Assembly (NCBI GenBank): GCA_017408025.1
Contig: JAFQVJ010000068.1
Coordinates: forward strand, 43,440 to 107,439
DNA length: 64,000 bases
Direction of reading: 5' to 3'
From: Lachnospiraceae bacterium
GTDB taxonomy: Bacteria; Bacillota; Clostridia; Lachnospirales; Lachnospiraceae
In this document: in pieces, positions 1 to 9,189 of the stretch
How positions within the stretch are numbered: the first letter of the stretch is position 1
Layout of the letters: each line of letters opens with the position of its first letter
Translations under genes and position numbers: made by a program
The notes under the pieces: model-generated
Told to the model about the DNA's origin: nothing
The model's input: only the letters and a program-made list of their open reading frames with translations
Database searches by the model: none

Positions 1-495
1 TCTGTTTTGATAATATTTTTTACTGGTGTTATTATATATAATTCCAATAAAAGCCTATTTTCTATAATTGCTGCCGTAGCTGCTATACCCGCCGCAAAAC
101 TTATAACAGGATATATTGTAAGAGTACCTTATAAGACAGGTGATGCTAAGCTCTATGAAACACTTAAGGCGAAATCGGCAAAAAATGCTGAATACGAGGC
201 TATTATAGGTGCTGATTTTATCATTTCCTCAAGCAGTAAGAGTATGGGGATAACATTTGCATATATAATCAATGGAAAAGTAATTTGTTATACAGCATCC
301 AATAAGACTAATACAAAAGAAACGGAAAAATACATCAAAGAAGTGTTTGACAATGAAGGAACTCAATATTCACAAATAAAGGTATACAGTGATGAGAGTA
401 AATTTCTAAAAAATGTAGACGAGGTATCTACAGAAAAAGGAAAAGAATGTACAGATAAGAGAATATTTGAAAAGCTTTGCGTTTATTCAATGTAG
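1..495 (+). CDS. Hypothetical membrane-anchored protein, 5' end outside window
   Basis: I do not recognise this protein. The frame is open at the first base, so the true start probably lies upstream of the window. The visible part begins with a hydrophobic stretch, then a second one rich in Ala and Ile (about residues 18-40), suggesting one or two membrane segments. A soluble tail of about 120 residues follows, with a Ser-rich patch and many Lys/Glu residues, and has no motif I can assign. The stop is followed 12 bases later by the RluA-family gene on the same strand, so the two are probably co-transcribed. A role cannot be inferred from that alone. Confidence 0.6.
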   Translation, partial: SVLIIFFTGVIIYNSNKSLFSIIAAVAAIPAAKLITGYIVRVPYKTGDAKLYETLKAKSAKNAEYEAIIGADFIISSSSKSMGITFAYIINGKVICYTASNKTNTKETEKYIKEVFDNEGTQYSQIKVYSDESKFLKNVDEVSTEKGKECTDKRIFEKLCVYSM

Positions 496-507
496 TCAGG
501 AGAACAT

Positions 508-1578
508 ATGCAGGAGATAATCATTAGTAAAAATGAAGCAGGACAGCGATTTGACAAATTTCTTGTCAAATATTTTAAAGAAGCCGGATCGGGTTTTATA
601 TATAAAATGCTGAGAAAAAAGAATATTGAATTAAATGGGAAAAAAGCAACAGGCAATGAAAAATTGTCTCAGGGTGATTCTGTCAAATTTTTTATGGCTG
701 ACGAAACAATTGCAAAGTTTAGGGGGCATATTTTGGCTGCTAATTCTAACACTCCTGAGCAAAAACATAGTAAAAAATCTGGTTTTGCCAAAGAAAATAT
801 GAATATTTTAAAGCTTGTAGCAGACAATATAGTGTATGAGGATGAGAATGTTTTATTTCTCAACAAGCCATCAGGTATTCTCTCACAGAAAGCAGCTCCT
901 TCTGATATATCAATAAACGAGATGATTATAGATTATCTTTTAGAAAAAGGAGATTTGACAGAGGATGTGCTTATGACCTTTAAACCATCTGTCTGCAATA
1001 GACTTGATCGAAATACCACAGGCCTCATATCCTTTGGTAAGTCTTTAGCTGGCCTTCAGGAGCTGTCTAAGGGCTTTAAGGACAGAACATTTGAAAAATA
1101 TTATCTTTCTGTTGTATGGGGAAATGTTATTGAAAATAAAACTATAGAAGGCTATCTTTCAAAAAATATTACAAAGAATATAGTTAGTATAACCACAAAA
1201 GTTTCTGATAACAGTTCGTATATCAGGACGTACTACGAACCATTAAGCCATGGCTACATTGAGGTAAATGGTAAAGAAAAGAGTATTACATTACTTAAGA
1301 TAAAGCTCATAACAGGAAAAACTCATCAGATCAGAGCACATTTGTCATCTATAGGTCATGGAATCCTAGGTGACGATAAGTATGGCAACAAAAATGACAA
1401 TACATATTTGAAGAGTAAGCTAGGTATAAAATATCAGATGCTTCATTCATGGCAGCTGTGTTTTGGCCATTTGACAGAATACGAAGTACTGAAAGTACTT
1501 GAAAACAAAAGCTTAGTAGCCAAACCGGATATAATGTATAAAAGACTATTCAATATAGATATTGACGAAAGTATGTGA
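508..1578 (+). CDS. RluA-family 23S rRNA-type pseudouridine synthase
   Basis: Isomerises uridine to pseudouridine in structured RNA, most likely 23S rRNA. An S4 RNA-binding domain occupies about residues 10-65 and is followed by the RluA catalytic domain. The signature RLDRNTTGL carries the catalytic Asp167, and GKTHQIRAHL is the conserved downstream motif. At 356 residues it is longer than typical RluD because of a linker of about 30 residues (95-125). The start is set by CAGGAG just upstream of ATG. A second, RluD-like paralogue lies at 21604-22518, so the two probably modify different sites. Assignment to RluC, RluB or another subgroup is not possible by eye. Confidence 0.9.
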   Translation: MQEIIISKNEAGQRFDKFLVKYFKEAGSGFIYKMLRKKNIELNGKKATGNEKLSQGDSVKFFMADETIAKFRGHILAANSNTPEQKHSKKSGFAKENMNILKLVADNIVYEDENVLFLNKPSGILSQKAAPSDISINEMIIDYLLEKGDLTEDVLMTFKPSVCNRLDRNTTGLISFGKSLAGLQELSKGFKDRTFEKYYLSVVWGNVIENKTIEGYLSKNITKNIVSITTKVSDNSSYIRTYYEPLSHGYIEVNGKEKSITLLKIKLITGKTHQIRAHLSSIGHGILGDDKYGNKNDNTYLKSKLGIKYQMLHSWQLCFGHLTEYEVLKVLENKSLVAKPDIMYKRLFNIDIDESM

Positions 1579-1603
1579 TTGCACATTTTGACAGGATGAA
1601 AAT

Positions 1604-2137
1604 ATGGGAACATGGAAAACAAGAGGTCTTCGAGGCTCTACCTTAGAAGATATGATAAATCTTACAATTGACAAATATAGAGAAAATGGTATCGCTTTGA
1701 TACAGAAGATTCCAACGCCTATAAAACCTGTGGCTATGGATAAGGACACCAGACGGATAACTCTTGCCTATTTTGACCAGAAGAGTACAGTTGACTACAT
1801 AGGTGTCGTACAGGGTATTCCTATATGTTTTGATGCCAAGGAATGTAATACTGATACATTCCCCTTACAAAATATTCATAAGCATCAGGTTGATTTTATG
1901 GAATGCTTTGAGAAACAGGAGGGCATATCATTTCTAATTATATATTATACTCACAAGGATGAAATGTACTATCTTCCCTTTTCTTATGTGAAGAAATTTT
2001 ACGACAGATGCCAGCAGGGCGGAAGAAAAAGCTTTCGATTTGAAGAGATTGATACAAGCTACCGAATAGAAAGCCAGCGTGGTGTCCATGTGCATTTTTT
2101 ACCATTGTTACAAAAAGATATTGACAGTAGATGTTGA
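1604..2137 (+). CDS. recU: Holliday junction resolvase RecU
   Basis: Endonuclease that cuts four-way DNA junctions during recombinational repair and chromosome segregation, the Gram-positive counterpart of RuvC. The fold's metal-binding residues are visible in STVDYIG (Asp64) and FDAKE (Asp77, Lys79, Glu80), and the Leu-Gln-Asn-Ile-His segment after it is typical. The length of 177 residues is slightly below the Bacillus protein because the N-terminal extension is short. The ATG is preceded by AGGATGAAAAT. In Bacillus recU sits beside a penicillin-binding protein gene; here its neighbour is a pseudouridine synthase and it is followed by 183 bases before hisZ. Confidence 0.92.
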   Translation: MGTWKTRGLRGSTLEDMINLTIDKYRENGIALIQKIPTPIKPVAMDKDTRRITLAYFDQKSTVDYIGVVQGIPICFDAKECNTDTFPLQNIHKHQVDFMECFEKQEGISFLIIYYTHKDEMYYLPFSYVKKFYDRCQQGGRKSFRFEEIDTSYRIESQRGVHVHFLPLLQKDIDSRC

Positions 2138-2280
2138 CAAACAATAATGTTTCAGTTAAAATAATCTTTGTGTTAATTTGGTAGCACGTTACCGTGATAA
2201 AGTAATACTGGGTATCAAAAATTGTTTTCAAGTTATGAATAACTTAACTGAGATACTGAAAATAAACGAATAACTCTCGT

Positions 2281-2303
2281 TTACATATAATTTTACATAT
2301 AAT
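2281..2303 (+). promoter_or_regulatory. Duplicated TATAAT-like -10 region before hisZ
   Basis: Two close copies of TTACATATAAT lie end to end, each holding a perfect TATAAT (2286-2291 and 2298-2303), followed by the AGAAAGGA ribosome site of hisZ. I could not find a convincing -35 at 16-18 bases for either, so this is only a candidate promoter region for the his operon. Confidence 0.3.
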
Positions 2304-2320
2304 AGAGAAAGGATTTTAAT

Positions 2321-3532
2321 ATGAAAAAGAAACTTTTACATACACCAGAAGGTGTAAGAGATATATATAATGAAGAATGTGCAAAGAAGCTCCATCTTCA
2401 ACAGACAATTCATGATACATTGAAATCGTATGGTTACGAGGATATTCAGACACCAACCTTTGAGTTTTTTGATATTTTTAGCAAGGAGCATGGAAGTGTA
2501 GCCTCTAACAATATGTATAAATTCTTTGACAGAGAAGGCTATACATTGGTTCTTCGACCAGATATGACTCCAGCAATTGCCAGAGCAGTATCTAAATATT
2601 ATATGGATGAGGATATGCCAGTACGTTTCTGCTATATGGGTGAAACGTTTGTCAACCATGCTGAACATCAAGGTAAGCTAAAGGAGATAACACAGATTGG
2701 AGCTGAGCTTGTTGGCGACAATAAATCGGATGCTGATGCTGAAATTTTAGCTATGACTATTGATTCTGTATTAAAATGCGGACTTGAAGATTTTAGATTA
2801 GATATAGGACATGTTGATTATTTCCATGGACTTATGGAAGCTTCTGGTCTTAATGATGAACAAATTGAAGAATTGATGCAGCTTCTTGAAAATAAAAATT
2901 TCTTTGGAGTTGAAGAGCTTATCACAAGCTGCAATGTTCCAGAGGGGGTAAAAGAAATTTTCACTAAGCTTCCAGAGCTTTCTGGCTCTATAGAGGTTAT
3001 AACAAAGGCAAGAGGTTTATTTACAAACGAAAAAATCAATAATGCACTTGATAGACTTGAGAAGGTTTATAAAATTCTTGAATATTATGGATTTGAGAAA
3101 TATGTATCATTTGATCTTGGTACTATAGCTAATTTTGATTATTATACCGGTATAATATTTAAGGTATATACATATGGAACTGGAAACCCTATTGCCCGCG
3201 GTGGAAGATATGATAATCTTCTCCGTCAGTTTGGTAAGGATGCTGCATCTATTGGATTTGCCATAGATTTAGATCAGCTGCTCATTGTTCTTAGCAGACA
3301 AAAAATAGATGTGAAGGGCTCAACTGCAAAAACACTTATTATATATGATGTAGACCAGACAGCCGAGGCTGTTAAGCAGTCATTTATATCAAGAGATCAC
3401 GGTATTCCTGCTGTGACCATGAGAAAGAGCAGTCGTATGGATATGGATGCATACGTGGACTATTGTAAGAAGCTTAATTTCGACACACTTGTATATATCA
3501 CAGGTGGTGATATCATCAGAAAGGAGTTTTAA
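2321..3532 (+). CDS. hisZ: ATP phosphoribosyltransferase regulatory subunit HisZ
   Basis: A histidyl-tRNA-synthetase-like protein without aminoacylation activity that assembles with the short catalytic HisG and makes it active and sensitive to histidine. The class II synthetase fold is seen from the N-terminal TPEGVRDI motif, through the motif-2-like [11 protein letters not shown] (about residue 78), to the GGRYDNLL motif near residue 295. At 403 residues it has the usual HisZ length and lacks a full anticodon-binding domain. AGAAAGGATTTTA precedes the ATG. hisG follows after two bases, so the two subunits are made from one message. Confidence 0.93.
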   Translation: MKKKLLHTPEGVRDIYNEECAKKLHLQQTIHDTLKSYGYEDIQTPTFEFFDIFSKEHGSVASNNMYKFFDREGYTLVLRPDMTPAIARAVSKYYMDEDMPVRFCYMGETFVNHAEHQGKLKEITQIGAELVGDNKSDADAEILAMTIDSVLKCGLEDFRLDIGHVDYFHGLMEASGLNDEQIEELMQLLENKNFFGVEELITSCNVPEGVKEIFTKLPELSGSIEVITKARGLFTNEKINNALDRLEKVYKILEYYGFEKYVSFDLGTIANFDYYTGIIFKVYTYGTGNPIARGGRYDNLLRQFGKDAASIGFAIDLDQLLIVLSRQKIDVKGSTAKTLIIYDVDQTAEAVKQSFISRDHGIPAVTMRKSSRMDMDAYVDYCKKLNFDTLVYITGGDIIRKEF

Positions 3533-3534
3533 AC

Positions 3535-4170
3535 ATGAGATATTTAACATTTGCCCTTGCAAAGGGACGTCTCGCAAAGAATACTCTTGAGATATTCGAG
3601 AAGATTGGTATTACCTGTGAGGAGATGAAGGATAAAGATACAAGAAAGCTTATATTTGTAAACGAGGAGCTTAAACTTAAATTCTTCCTTGCTAAAGCTG
3701 GCGATGTTCCTACATACGTTGAGTATGGTGCAGCCGATATAGGTGTAGTTGGCAAGGATACTATTCTTGAAGAGGGAAGAAATATACTTGAAGTTGTTGA
3801 TTTAAACATGGGAAAATGCCGTATGTGTGTATGCGGGCCAAGATCAGCAGAGGAATTATTAAAGCATCATGATATGATACGAGTTGCCAGCAAATATCCA
3901 AATATAGCTAAGGATTATTTCTACAATAAGAAGCATCAGACAGTAGAGATAATCAAGCTCAATGGTTCAGTAGAACTGGCACCTATCGTTGGATTGTCAG
4001 AGGTTATCGTGGATATCGTAGAAACGGGCACAACACTTCGTGAGAATGGACTTGATGTTCTTGAAGAGATTTGTCCACTTTCTGCAAGGATGGTCGTAAA
4101 TCAGGTATCAATGAAAATGGAAAATGAGCGTATTATGAAGCTCATAGCAGACCTTAAGACAGTTCTATAA
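3535..4170 (+). CDS. hisG: ATP phosphoribosyltransferase, short form HisG
   Basis: Catalytic subunit of the first step of histidine synthesis, joining PRPP to ATP. At 211 residues it is the short (HisG-S) form, which lacks the C-terminal regulatory domain and needs HisZ, encoded immediately upstream. The N-terminal FALAKGRL motif and the PRPP-binding [11 protein letters not shown] motif (about residues 162-172) are clear. The ribosome site AAAGGAG lies at the very end of hisZ, consistent with translational coupling. A 96-base AT-rich spacer separates it from hisD. Confidence 0.95.
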   Translation: MRYLTFALAKGRLAKNTLEIFEKIGITCEEMKDKDTRKLIFVNEELKLKFFLAKAGDVPTYVEYGAADIGVVGKDTILEEGRNILEVVDLNMGKCRMCVCGPRSAEELLKHHDMIRVASKYPNIAKDYFYNKKHQTVEIIKLNGSVELAPIVGLSEVIVDIVETGTTLRENGLDVLEEICPLSARMVVNQVSMKMENERIMKLIADLKTVL

Positions 4171-4266
4171 GCCAATAATTACTATAATATGATGTTTAAA
4201 TAAGAATTCTATATTATTTTTCCGTATTGGAATTTGTAAATATCTGGGATTCGGGAAGGTGAAGAA

Positions 4267-5565
4267 ATGAGAATTGTAAAATTAAATGAGGAAAAAAAGA
4301 AGGACATTCTGAACACTCTTTTAAAGAGAAGTCCAAACAATTATGACAGCTATGCCGATACAGTAAACGAAATAGTTAATAATGTGAGACAAAATGGTGA
4401 CAAAGCTGTAGCTGAATATACATTAAAATTTGATAAGACAGAGGTAACAGCTGATAATATTATGGTGACGGCTGACGAAATCAAGGAGGCATATGATTAT
4501 ATCAATGCCAATGATGAAGGATTAGTTGATGTTATTAAAAAATCAGCTGATAATATTAGAGATTACCACAATAAGCAGATGCAATACAGCTGGTTTGATT
4601 CTAAGCCAGATGGAACAATGCTTGGTCAAAAGGTTACAGCCCTTGGCAGTGTAGGCGTATATGTTCCAGGCGGTAAAGCTGCTTATCCGTCATCTGTTCT
4701 TATGAATATTATTCCTGCTAAGGTTGCAGGTGTTGAAAAGATCGTTATGGTCACACCACCCGGCAAGGATGGTAAGGTTAATCCTGGAACACTTGTAGCA
4801 GCTGATATAGCTGGTGTTGACTGTATATATAAAGTAGGTGGTGCACAGGCAATTGCCGCACTTGCTTTTGGAACAGAAACTATACCAAAAGTTGACAAAA
4901 TAGTTGGACCTGGTAACATCTTTGTAGCTCTGGCTAAGAAGGCGGTATTTGGTTTCGTAAGTATTGATTCTATAGCCGGACCTAGCGAGATTCTCGTATT
5001 GGCAGACGAAACTGCAAATCCACGTTTTGTAGCTGCTGATTTATTGTCACAGGCAGAGCATGATGAGATGGCTTCAGCTATCTTGGTCACAACAAGCATG
5101 GAGCTTGCTAATAAGGTTTCTGAAGAGGTTGACAAATTTGTTGCCGTTCTAAGCAGAAAAGAGATTCTTGAAAAGTCTCTTGAGAATTATGGATACATAT
5201 TAGTTACTGATTCTATGAAGGATGCCATAGATGTAGCAAACGATATTGCTTCAGAGCATCTTGAAATCGTTACTAAGAACCCATTTGATACAATGACAAG
5301 AATAAAGAACGCAGGAGCAATTTTCCTTGGAGAATACAGCTCTGAACCACTTGGTGATTACTTTGCTGGTCCAAACCACGTACTGCCTACAAACGGTACA
5401 GCAAAATTCTTCTCTCCACTGAGCGTTGATGACTTCATTAAGAAGTCAAGCATCATATCATACTCAAGAGAAGCACTTGAAGCTATCCATAAGGATATTG
5501 AGCACTTTGCAACATCAGAACAGTTGACAGCACATGCTAATTCTATTAAAGTAAGATTTGAATAG
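4267..5565 (+). CDS. hisD: Histidinol dehydrogenase
   Basis: Zinc- and NAD-dependent enzyme that oxidises L-histidinol in two steps to L-histidine. The full 432-residue length matches the family. Visible signatures are VYVPGGKAAYPSSVLMN, the GPGNIFVA stretch, the metal-ligand region SQAEHDEMA, the catalytic SEHLEI motif (Glu-His) and GPNHVLPT near the C-terminus. GGGAAGGTG precedes the ATG. A 12-bp hairpin lies between this gene and hisB. Confidence 0.96.
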   Translation: MRIVKLNEEKKKDILNTLLKRSPNNYDSYADTVNEIVNNVRQNGDKAVAEYTLKFDKTEVTADNIMVTADEIKEAYDYINANDEGLVDVIKKSADNIRDYHNKQMQYSWFDSKPDGTMLGQKVTALGSVGVYVPGGKAAYPSSVLMNIIPAKVAGVEKIVMVTPPGKDGKVNPGTLVAADIAGVDCIYKVGGAQAIAALAFGTETIPKVDKIVGPGNIFVALAKKAVFGFVSIDSIAGPSEILVLADETANPRFVAADLLSQAEHDEMASAILVTTSMELANKVSEEVDKFVAVLSRKEILEKSLENYGYILVTDSMKDAIDVANDIASEHLEIVTKNPFDTMTRIKNAGAIFLGEYSSEPLGDYFAGPNHVLPTNGTAKFFSPLSVDDFIKKSSIISYSREALEAIHKDIEHFATSEQLTAHANSIKVRFE

Positions 5566-5575
5566 TTGTACATTT

Positions 5576-5609
5576 AATCTATCCTTCCAGATTAATTGAA
5601 GGATAGATT
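5576..5609 (+). terminator. Hairpin between hisD and hisB
   Basis: Perfect 12-bp inverted repeat: AATCTATCCTTC at 5576-5587 and GAAGGATAGATT at 5598-5609, with a 10-base loop. Only a short T stretch follows, so it may act as a weak intra-operon terminator or as an mRNA stability/processing element rather than a full stop. Confidence 0.5.
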
Positions 5610-5636
5610 TGAATTTGTTATAGGAAGGATAATGAT

Positions 5637-6224
5637 ATGGCTAGAATAGGAAACGTTAAAAGAGAAACTGGAGAAACACAGATAGAAGTTACTATCAGCC
5701 TTGATGGTACCGGCAAGGCTGATGTTAATACAGGTATAGGATTTTTTGACCACATGTTGAACAATTTTGCAAGACACGGTCTGTTTGATTTGACTGTAAA
5801 GGCAACAGGAGACCTTTATGTGGATTGTCATCATCTTGTAGAAGATACTGGTATCGTTCTTGGTCAAGCCATATTGATGGCACTTGGAGACAAAAAAGGT
5901 ATCAGGCGTTATGGCAACGCCATATTACCTATGGATGATGCATTGATTCTCTGTGCCTTAGATCTTTCTGGCAGACCGTATTTTGCATATGACTTGAAGT
6001 TTAGTCAGCCAATGTGCGGATATTTTGAAACAGCCATGACACGTGAATTCTTCTACGCAGTATCATATAGTGCCGCTATGAATCTTCACTTTAAGATGCT
6101 GTCAGGTGAAAACGATCACCATATTATAGAATGTGCATTTAAGGCATTTGCAAAGGCAATGGATATGGCAACGCAGAATGATGAGAGAATCACGTCAGTA
6201 CTGTCCACTAAAGGAATACTGTAG
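5637..6224 (+). CDS. hisB: Imidazoleglycerol-phosphate dehydratase
   Basis: Manganese enzyme removing water from imidazole glycerol phosphate to give imidazole acetol phosphate. The two repeated half-domains are evident from GIGFFDHML near residue 35, DCHHLVEDTG near residue 62, and the second-half NDHHIIECAFKAFAKAM near residue 160. These supply the His/Glu metal ligands. At 195 residues it is the monofunctional form without a phosphatase domain. TAGGAAGGATAATGAT precedes the start. hisC, hisH, hisA and hisF are not next to it. Confidence 0.95.
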   Translation: MARIGNVKRETGETQIEVTISLDGTGKADVNTGIGFFDHMLNNFARHGLFDLTVKATGDLYVDCHHLVEDTGIVLGQAILMALGDKKGIRRYGNAILPMDDALILCALDLSGRPYFAYDLKFSQPMCGYFETAMTREFFYAVSYSAAMNLHFKMLSGENDHHIIECAFKAFAKAMDMATQNDERITSVLSTKGIL

Positions 6225-6328
6225 ACGAATATAAAAAACATTGAGAATAAAAAACGTTAGACGAGTTAATACTCAAAGAATCAGGAAAGGACTACATAAG
6301 CATGAGTCAGGTTAAGATAATTCAGGAA

Positions 6329-6342
6329 ATATATATATATAT
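6329..6342 (+). repeat. (AT)7 dinucleotide run that sets the hisI reading frame
   Basis: Seven AT units lie 27 bases after an ATG (6302) that has a good ribosome site, AGGAAAGG at 6283-6290. In the present length the ATG frame stops at TGA 6362. Removing one AT unit would join it in frame to the long hisI coding region, giving an N-terminus that reads [20 protein letters not shown]. Confidence 0.85.
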
Positions 6343-6348
6343 AATGGT

Positions 6349-7563
6349 GTGGCAGGCTATATGACTGCTGATGAAGAGTTTAAAGCATATGGACATAACA
6401 ATACAACAGTTGAGCTTTGCAGAAGCATCGACAATATGGGGGCTGATGTTCTCTATATAACAGAGCTTTCTGAAACTGATGCTGAGCATGACAAAAATAT
6501 AGATACTGTAAAGGAAATTGTTACTGCAATTGATATTCCAGTAATGCTCGGAGGTAATATCAAGCGCCTTGAGGATGTTAAGAAATATCTCTATGCAGGT
6601 GCCCAGGTAGCGGTTCTTGATTTCTCTAAGGATTCCAACAAAGAAATGTTTAAAGAAGCTTCTGACAGGTTTGGCATTACGAAGATTGGTGTAAAATCAG
6701 ATGATATCATAACAGTGCACAAGTCAACAGAAGAGTCATCAGATATTAAGCTTAAGTTTTCGCCAGACAGTGAAAATGCAGCTTCATATATTACATATTG
6801 TAAAGAAAATGACGATTCAGTTTATGGCATTGGTTTTGTTGCAGATAAATTATTGTTCGGTAATGGAAATTGTCAGACAATTGACTATGTTTTTATAAAA
6901 ACTCTGTTAAAAAATGACGGAATAGCCGTCAAAGAATATGTTGCAACTGCAAAATTTGACGAATTTAAGTTGAATAGTGACGGAATGATACCAGTAATTG
7001 TTCAAGATTATCAAACAAATGATGTTCTCATGATGGCATATATGAACGAAGAAGCATATAACCATACTGTAGAAACTGGCAGAATGACATATTACAGCAG
7101 AAGTAGGGATGAACTGTGGGAAAAAGGTCTTACATCAGGTCATTTCCAATATCTAAAATCTCTGGAAATTGACTGTGACAAGGATACCCTTCTTGCAAAG
7201 GTTTATCAGGTTGGTGCTGCCTGCCACACTGGTAGCAGGACATGCTTCTACACAAACATATATAAGAAGGACTATAAGGATAATAATCCTCACAAGGTAT
7301 TTGAGGATGTATATAATGTAATCCTTGACAGAAAGCAGAATCCAAAGGAAGGCTCTTATACAAATTATCTTTTCGATAAGGGTATAGATAAAATACTTAA
7401 GAAGGTTGGTGAGGAAGCTACAGAAATTATCATAGCAGCTAAGAATCCTAACCCAGAGGAAATCAAGTATGAGATATCTGATTTCTTATATCATGTAATG
7501 GTACTTATGGCGGAGCGTGGAGTAAATTGGGAGGATATTACAACAGAGCTTTCAAGAAGATAG
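6349..7563 (+). CDS. hisI: HisA-like domain fused to phosphoribosyl-AMP cyclohydrolase/phosphoribosyl-ATP pyrophosphatase
   Basis: Carries out steps two and three of histidine synthesis. The HisI part (about residues 212-320) has WEKGLTSG, the metal-binding DCDKDTLL and [10 protein letters not shown]. The HisE part (325-404) has [14 protein letters not shown] and EISDFLYH. The first 200 residues resemble a degenerate HisA/HisF barrel ([21 protein letters not shown]). The frame can begin only at GTG 6349 or ATG 6361, neither with a good ribosome site, whereas the well-placed ATG at 6302 is out of frame by one AT unit. The first barrel strand is therefore missing from the readable frame. Possible explanations are phase variation, slippage or a sequencing error. 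The coordinates give the open part only. Confidence 0.88.
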   Translation: MAGYMTADEEFKAYGHNNTTVELCRSIDNMGADVLYITELSETDAEHDKNIDTVKEIVTAIDIPVMLGGNIKRLEDVKKYLYAGAQVAVLDFSKDSNKEMFKEASDRFGITKIGVKSDDIITVHKSTEESSDIKLKFSPDSENAASYITYCKENDDSVYGIGFVADKLLFGNGNCQTIDYVFIKTLLKNDGIAVKEYVATAKFDEFKLNSDGMIPVIVQDYQTNDVLMMAYMNEEAYNHTVETGRMTYYSRSRDELWEKGLTSGHFQYLKSLEIDCDKDTLLAKVYQVGAACHTGSRTCFYTNIYKKDYKDNNPHKVFEDVYNVILDRKQNPKEGSYTNYLFDKGIDKILKKVGEEATEIIIAAKNPNPEEIKYEISDFLYHVMVLMAERGVNWEDITTELSRR

Positions 7564-7623
7564 GAAAGAATAAAGAAGTTATCTTGAAATAACTGGACTT
7601 AATATGTGAATACTGATAAAATA

Positions 7624-7661
7624 TTAAGGAGTGTGAGTTCCTAAGAATTCATACTCCTTAA
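7624..7661 (+). terminator. Probable terminator of the his operon
   Basis: Inverted repeat TTAAGGAGT...ACTCCTTAA surrounds a short loop after hisI. The U-tract is weak (TTGTATGTT). It lies between hisI and the next, functionally unrelated gene, as expected of an operon end. Confidence 0.55.
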
Positions 7662-7734
7662 TTGTATGTTAAAGTCAAAATTTTTCATAACTATAGTAAC
7701 ATATTTGATAATACACAAAAAAGAGGTGTCACTT

Positions 7735-9132
7735 ATGAAAATTAACAAACGAATTATAATAACTAGTGGAATTGTACTTTTTGTTCTTATTGCTGTTATA
7801 TATCTAGGTGTGGCAGTATTTTACCAGTATCATTTTCTACCTGGAACTACTATAAACGGGAAAGATTATAGCAATAAATCCATAGATAGCGTTGAAAAAT
7901 CCATTCAGAACGATATAAGAACATACTACCTTAAAATACTTGAAAGAAATGGCGGTGTTGAACATATCGCTGCTGCTGACATAGATTTGCAGGTATCTAT
8001 AGATGGTGACCTGTCGACCATAAAGGATGGACAAAACCACTACCTTTGGTTTCTAGCTCCAAAAGAAGACGCAAGGTTAGACGTTACGGTGACATATGAC
8101 GAGACTAAATTGGATTATGCCATTGCAAATCTTGACTGCCTCAACGATGAATATATCAATGCTGGTGTGGCTCCAGAGCTGACATATGATGGTGTAGAAT
8201 TCACCATGACAGAGGCTATACCTGGAAATGAGATTGATAAAGAGATGACAAAACAATATATAAAAGAATCTATAACTAATATGGATGCTGTATTAAATCT
8301 GGAGACAAAGAACTGTTATCTTAAGCCATTAGATACAGAATCGGATAAAACGATGCAGGATACTTTAAATAAACTTAACAGCTATCTTGATGTGGTTATA
8401 AATATTACATTTGGTGAAAAGACCGAAGTAATTGACCGTTCAAAGATCAATAAATGGTTGTCTGTAGATATGAATAATAATATTATTCTTGACAAAGATG
8501 CCATAATAGAGTATGTGGATTCATTTGCAGAAGAATACGAAACAATGGGGCGGACAAGAGAGTTTACAACTTCCTTCGGTGAGACTATCCGTGTGAATGG
8601 CGGTGACTATGGATGGTGGATAAACAGAACTGCCGAAGCCGAAGCTATCATAAGTGATATTGAGAATCTTAACAGCTGTACCAGAGAAGCAAACTATCTA
8701 CAGATTGCTGGTGCCTACGGAGAGTCTGATATAGGTACGACATATATTGAAGTAGATTTATATGCCCAACATCTCTATGCATATAAAGAAGGTGAATTAA
8801 TAGTTGATTGTCCAATTGTTTCAGGAGATCCGGTAAATGGAAAGAGGACACCTACAGGACTGTACAACATGCGTTTTATGTTTACAAACTATGACTTTGT
8901 CAGAGGCTCATTTAAGAAAAAATTAAAATACTGGATGGTATTTTATGGCGATTCAGTGGAGACAAACATAGGAATTGCTTCCTGTGACTGGCTCACAAGC
9001 TTCGGTGGCTCTGCATACAAGTCAGCTGGTTCACTTGGTTCAATATACGTTGACGAAGAAAATGCCAAGAATTTGTATATGCAGCTTCCAGGTAAGGATT
9101 TCCCTGTAATTATATACGATTACAAGCATTAA
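7735..9132 (+). CDS. L,D-transpeptidase-like (YkuD fold) protein lacking catalytic Cys and His
   Basis: A membrane-anchored cell-wall protein: an N-terminal transmembrane helix (about residues 8-28), two peptidoglycan-binding-like modules (about 60-290) and a C-terminal YkuD domain (about 340-465). YkuD enzymes make 3-3 crosslinks using the Cys of an SHGC motif and a preceding His. Here the aligned segment FGGSAYKSAGSLGSIYVDEE has Leu434 and Ser436 in place of those residues, and the usual IGxHDA is IGIASC. The rest of the domain, down to the final PVIIYDY, is intact, so I infer a pseudoenzyme with a binding or regulatory role. AGAGGTGTCACTT places the start at 7735; an in-frame codon at 7666 has no ribosome site. 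Confidence 0.85.
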   Translation: MKINKRIIITSGIVLFVLIAVIYLGVAVFYQYHFLPGTTINGKDYSNKSIDSVEKSIQNDIRTYYLKILERNGGVEHIAAADIDLQVSIDGDLSTIKDGQNHYLWFLAPKEDARLDVTVTYDETKLDYAIANLDCLNDEYINAGVAPELTYDGVEFTMTEAIPGNEIDKEMTKQYIKESITNMDAVLNLETKNCYLKPLDTESDKTMQDTLNKLNSYLDVVINITFGEKTEVIDRSKINKWLSVDMNNNIILDKDAIIEYVDSFAEEYETMGRTREFTTSFGETIRVNGGDYGWWINRTAEAEAIISDIENLNSCTREANYLQIAGAYGESDIGTTYIEVDLYAQHLYAYKEGELIVDCPIVSGDPVNGKRTPTGLYNMRFMFTNYDFVRGSFKKKLKYWMVFYGDSVETNIGIASCDWLTSFGGSAYKSAGSLGSIYVDEENAKNLYMQLPGKDFPVIIYDYKH

Positions 9133-9189
9133 TCTGCCAAATAAATATATATTTCAATATGAGAATACTTTATGAGAACGGAGAGAATC

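Noticed and set aside
2138-2320. T-box riboswitch before hisZ
   Set aside because: The phrase TTTGGTAGCACG loosely recalls a T-box sequence, but there is no specifier stem, no terminator and no matching TGGNACC element in 183 bases.
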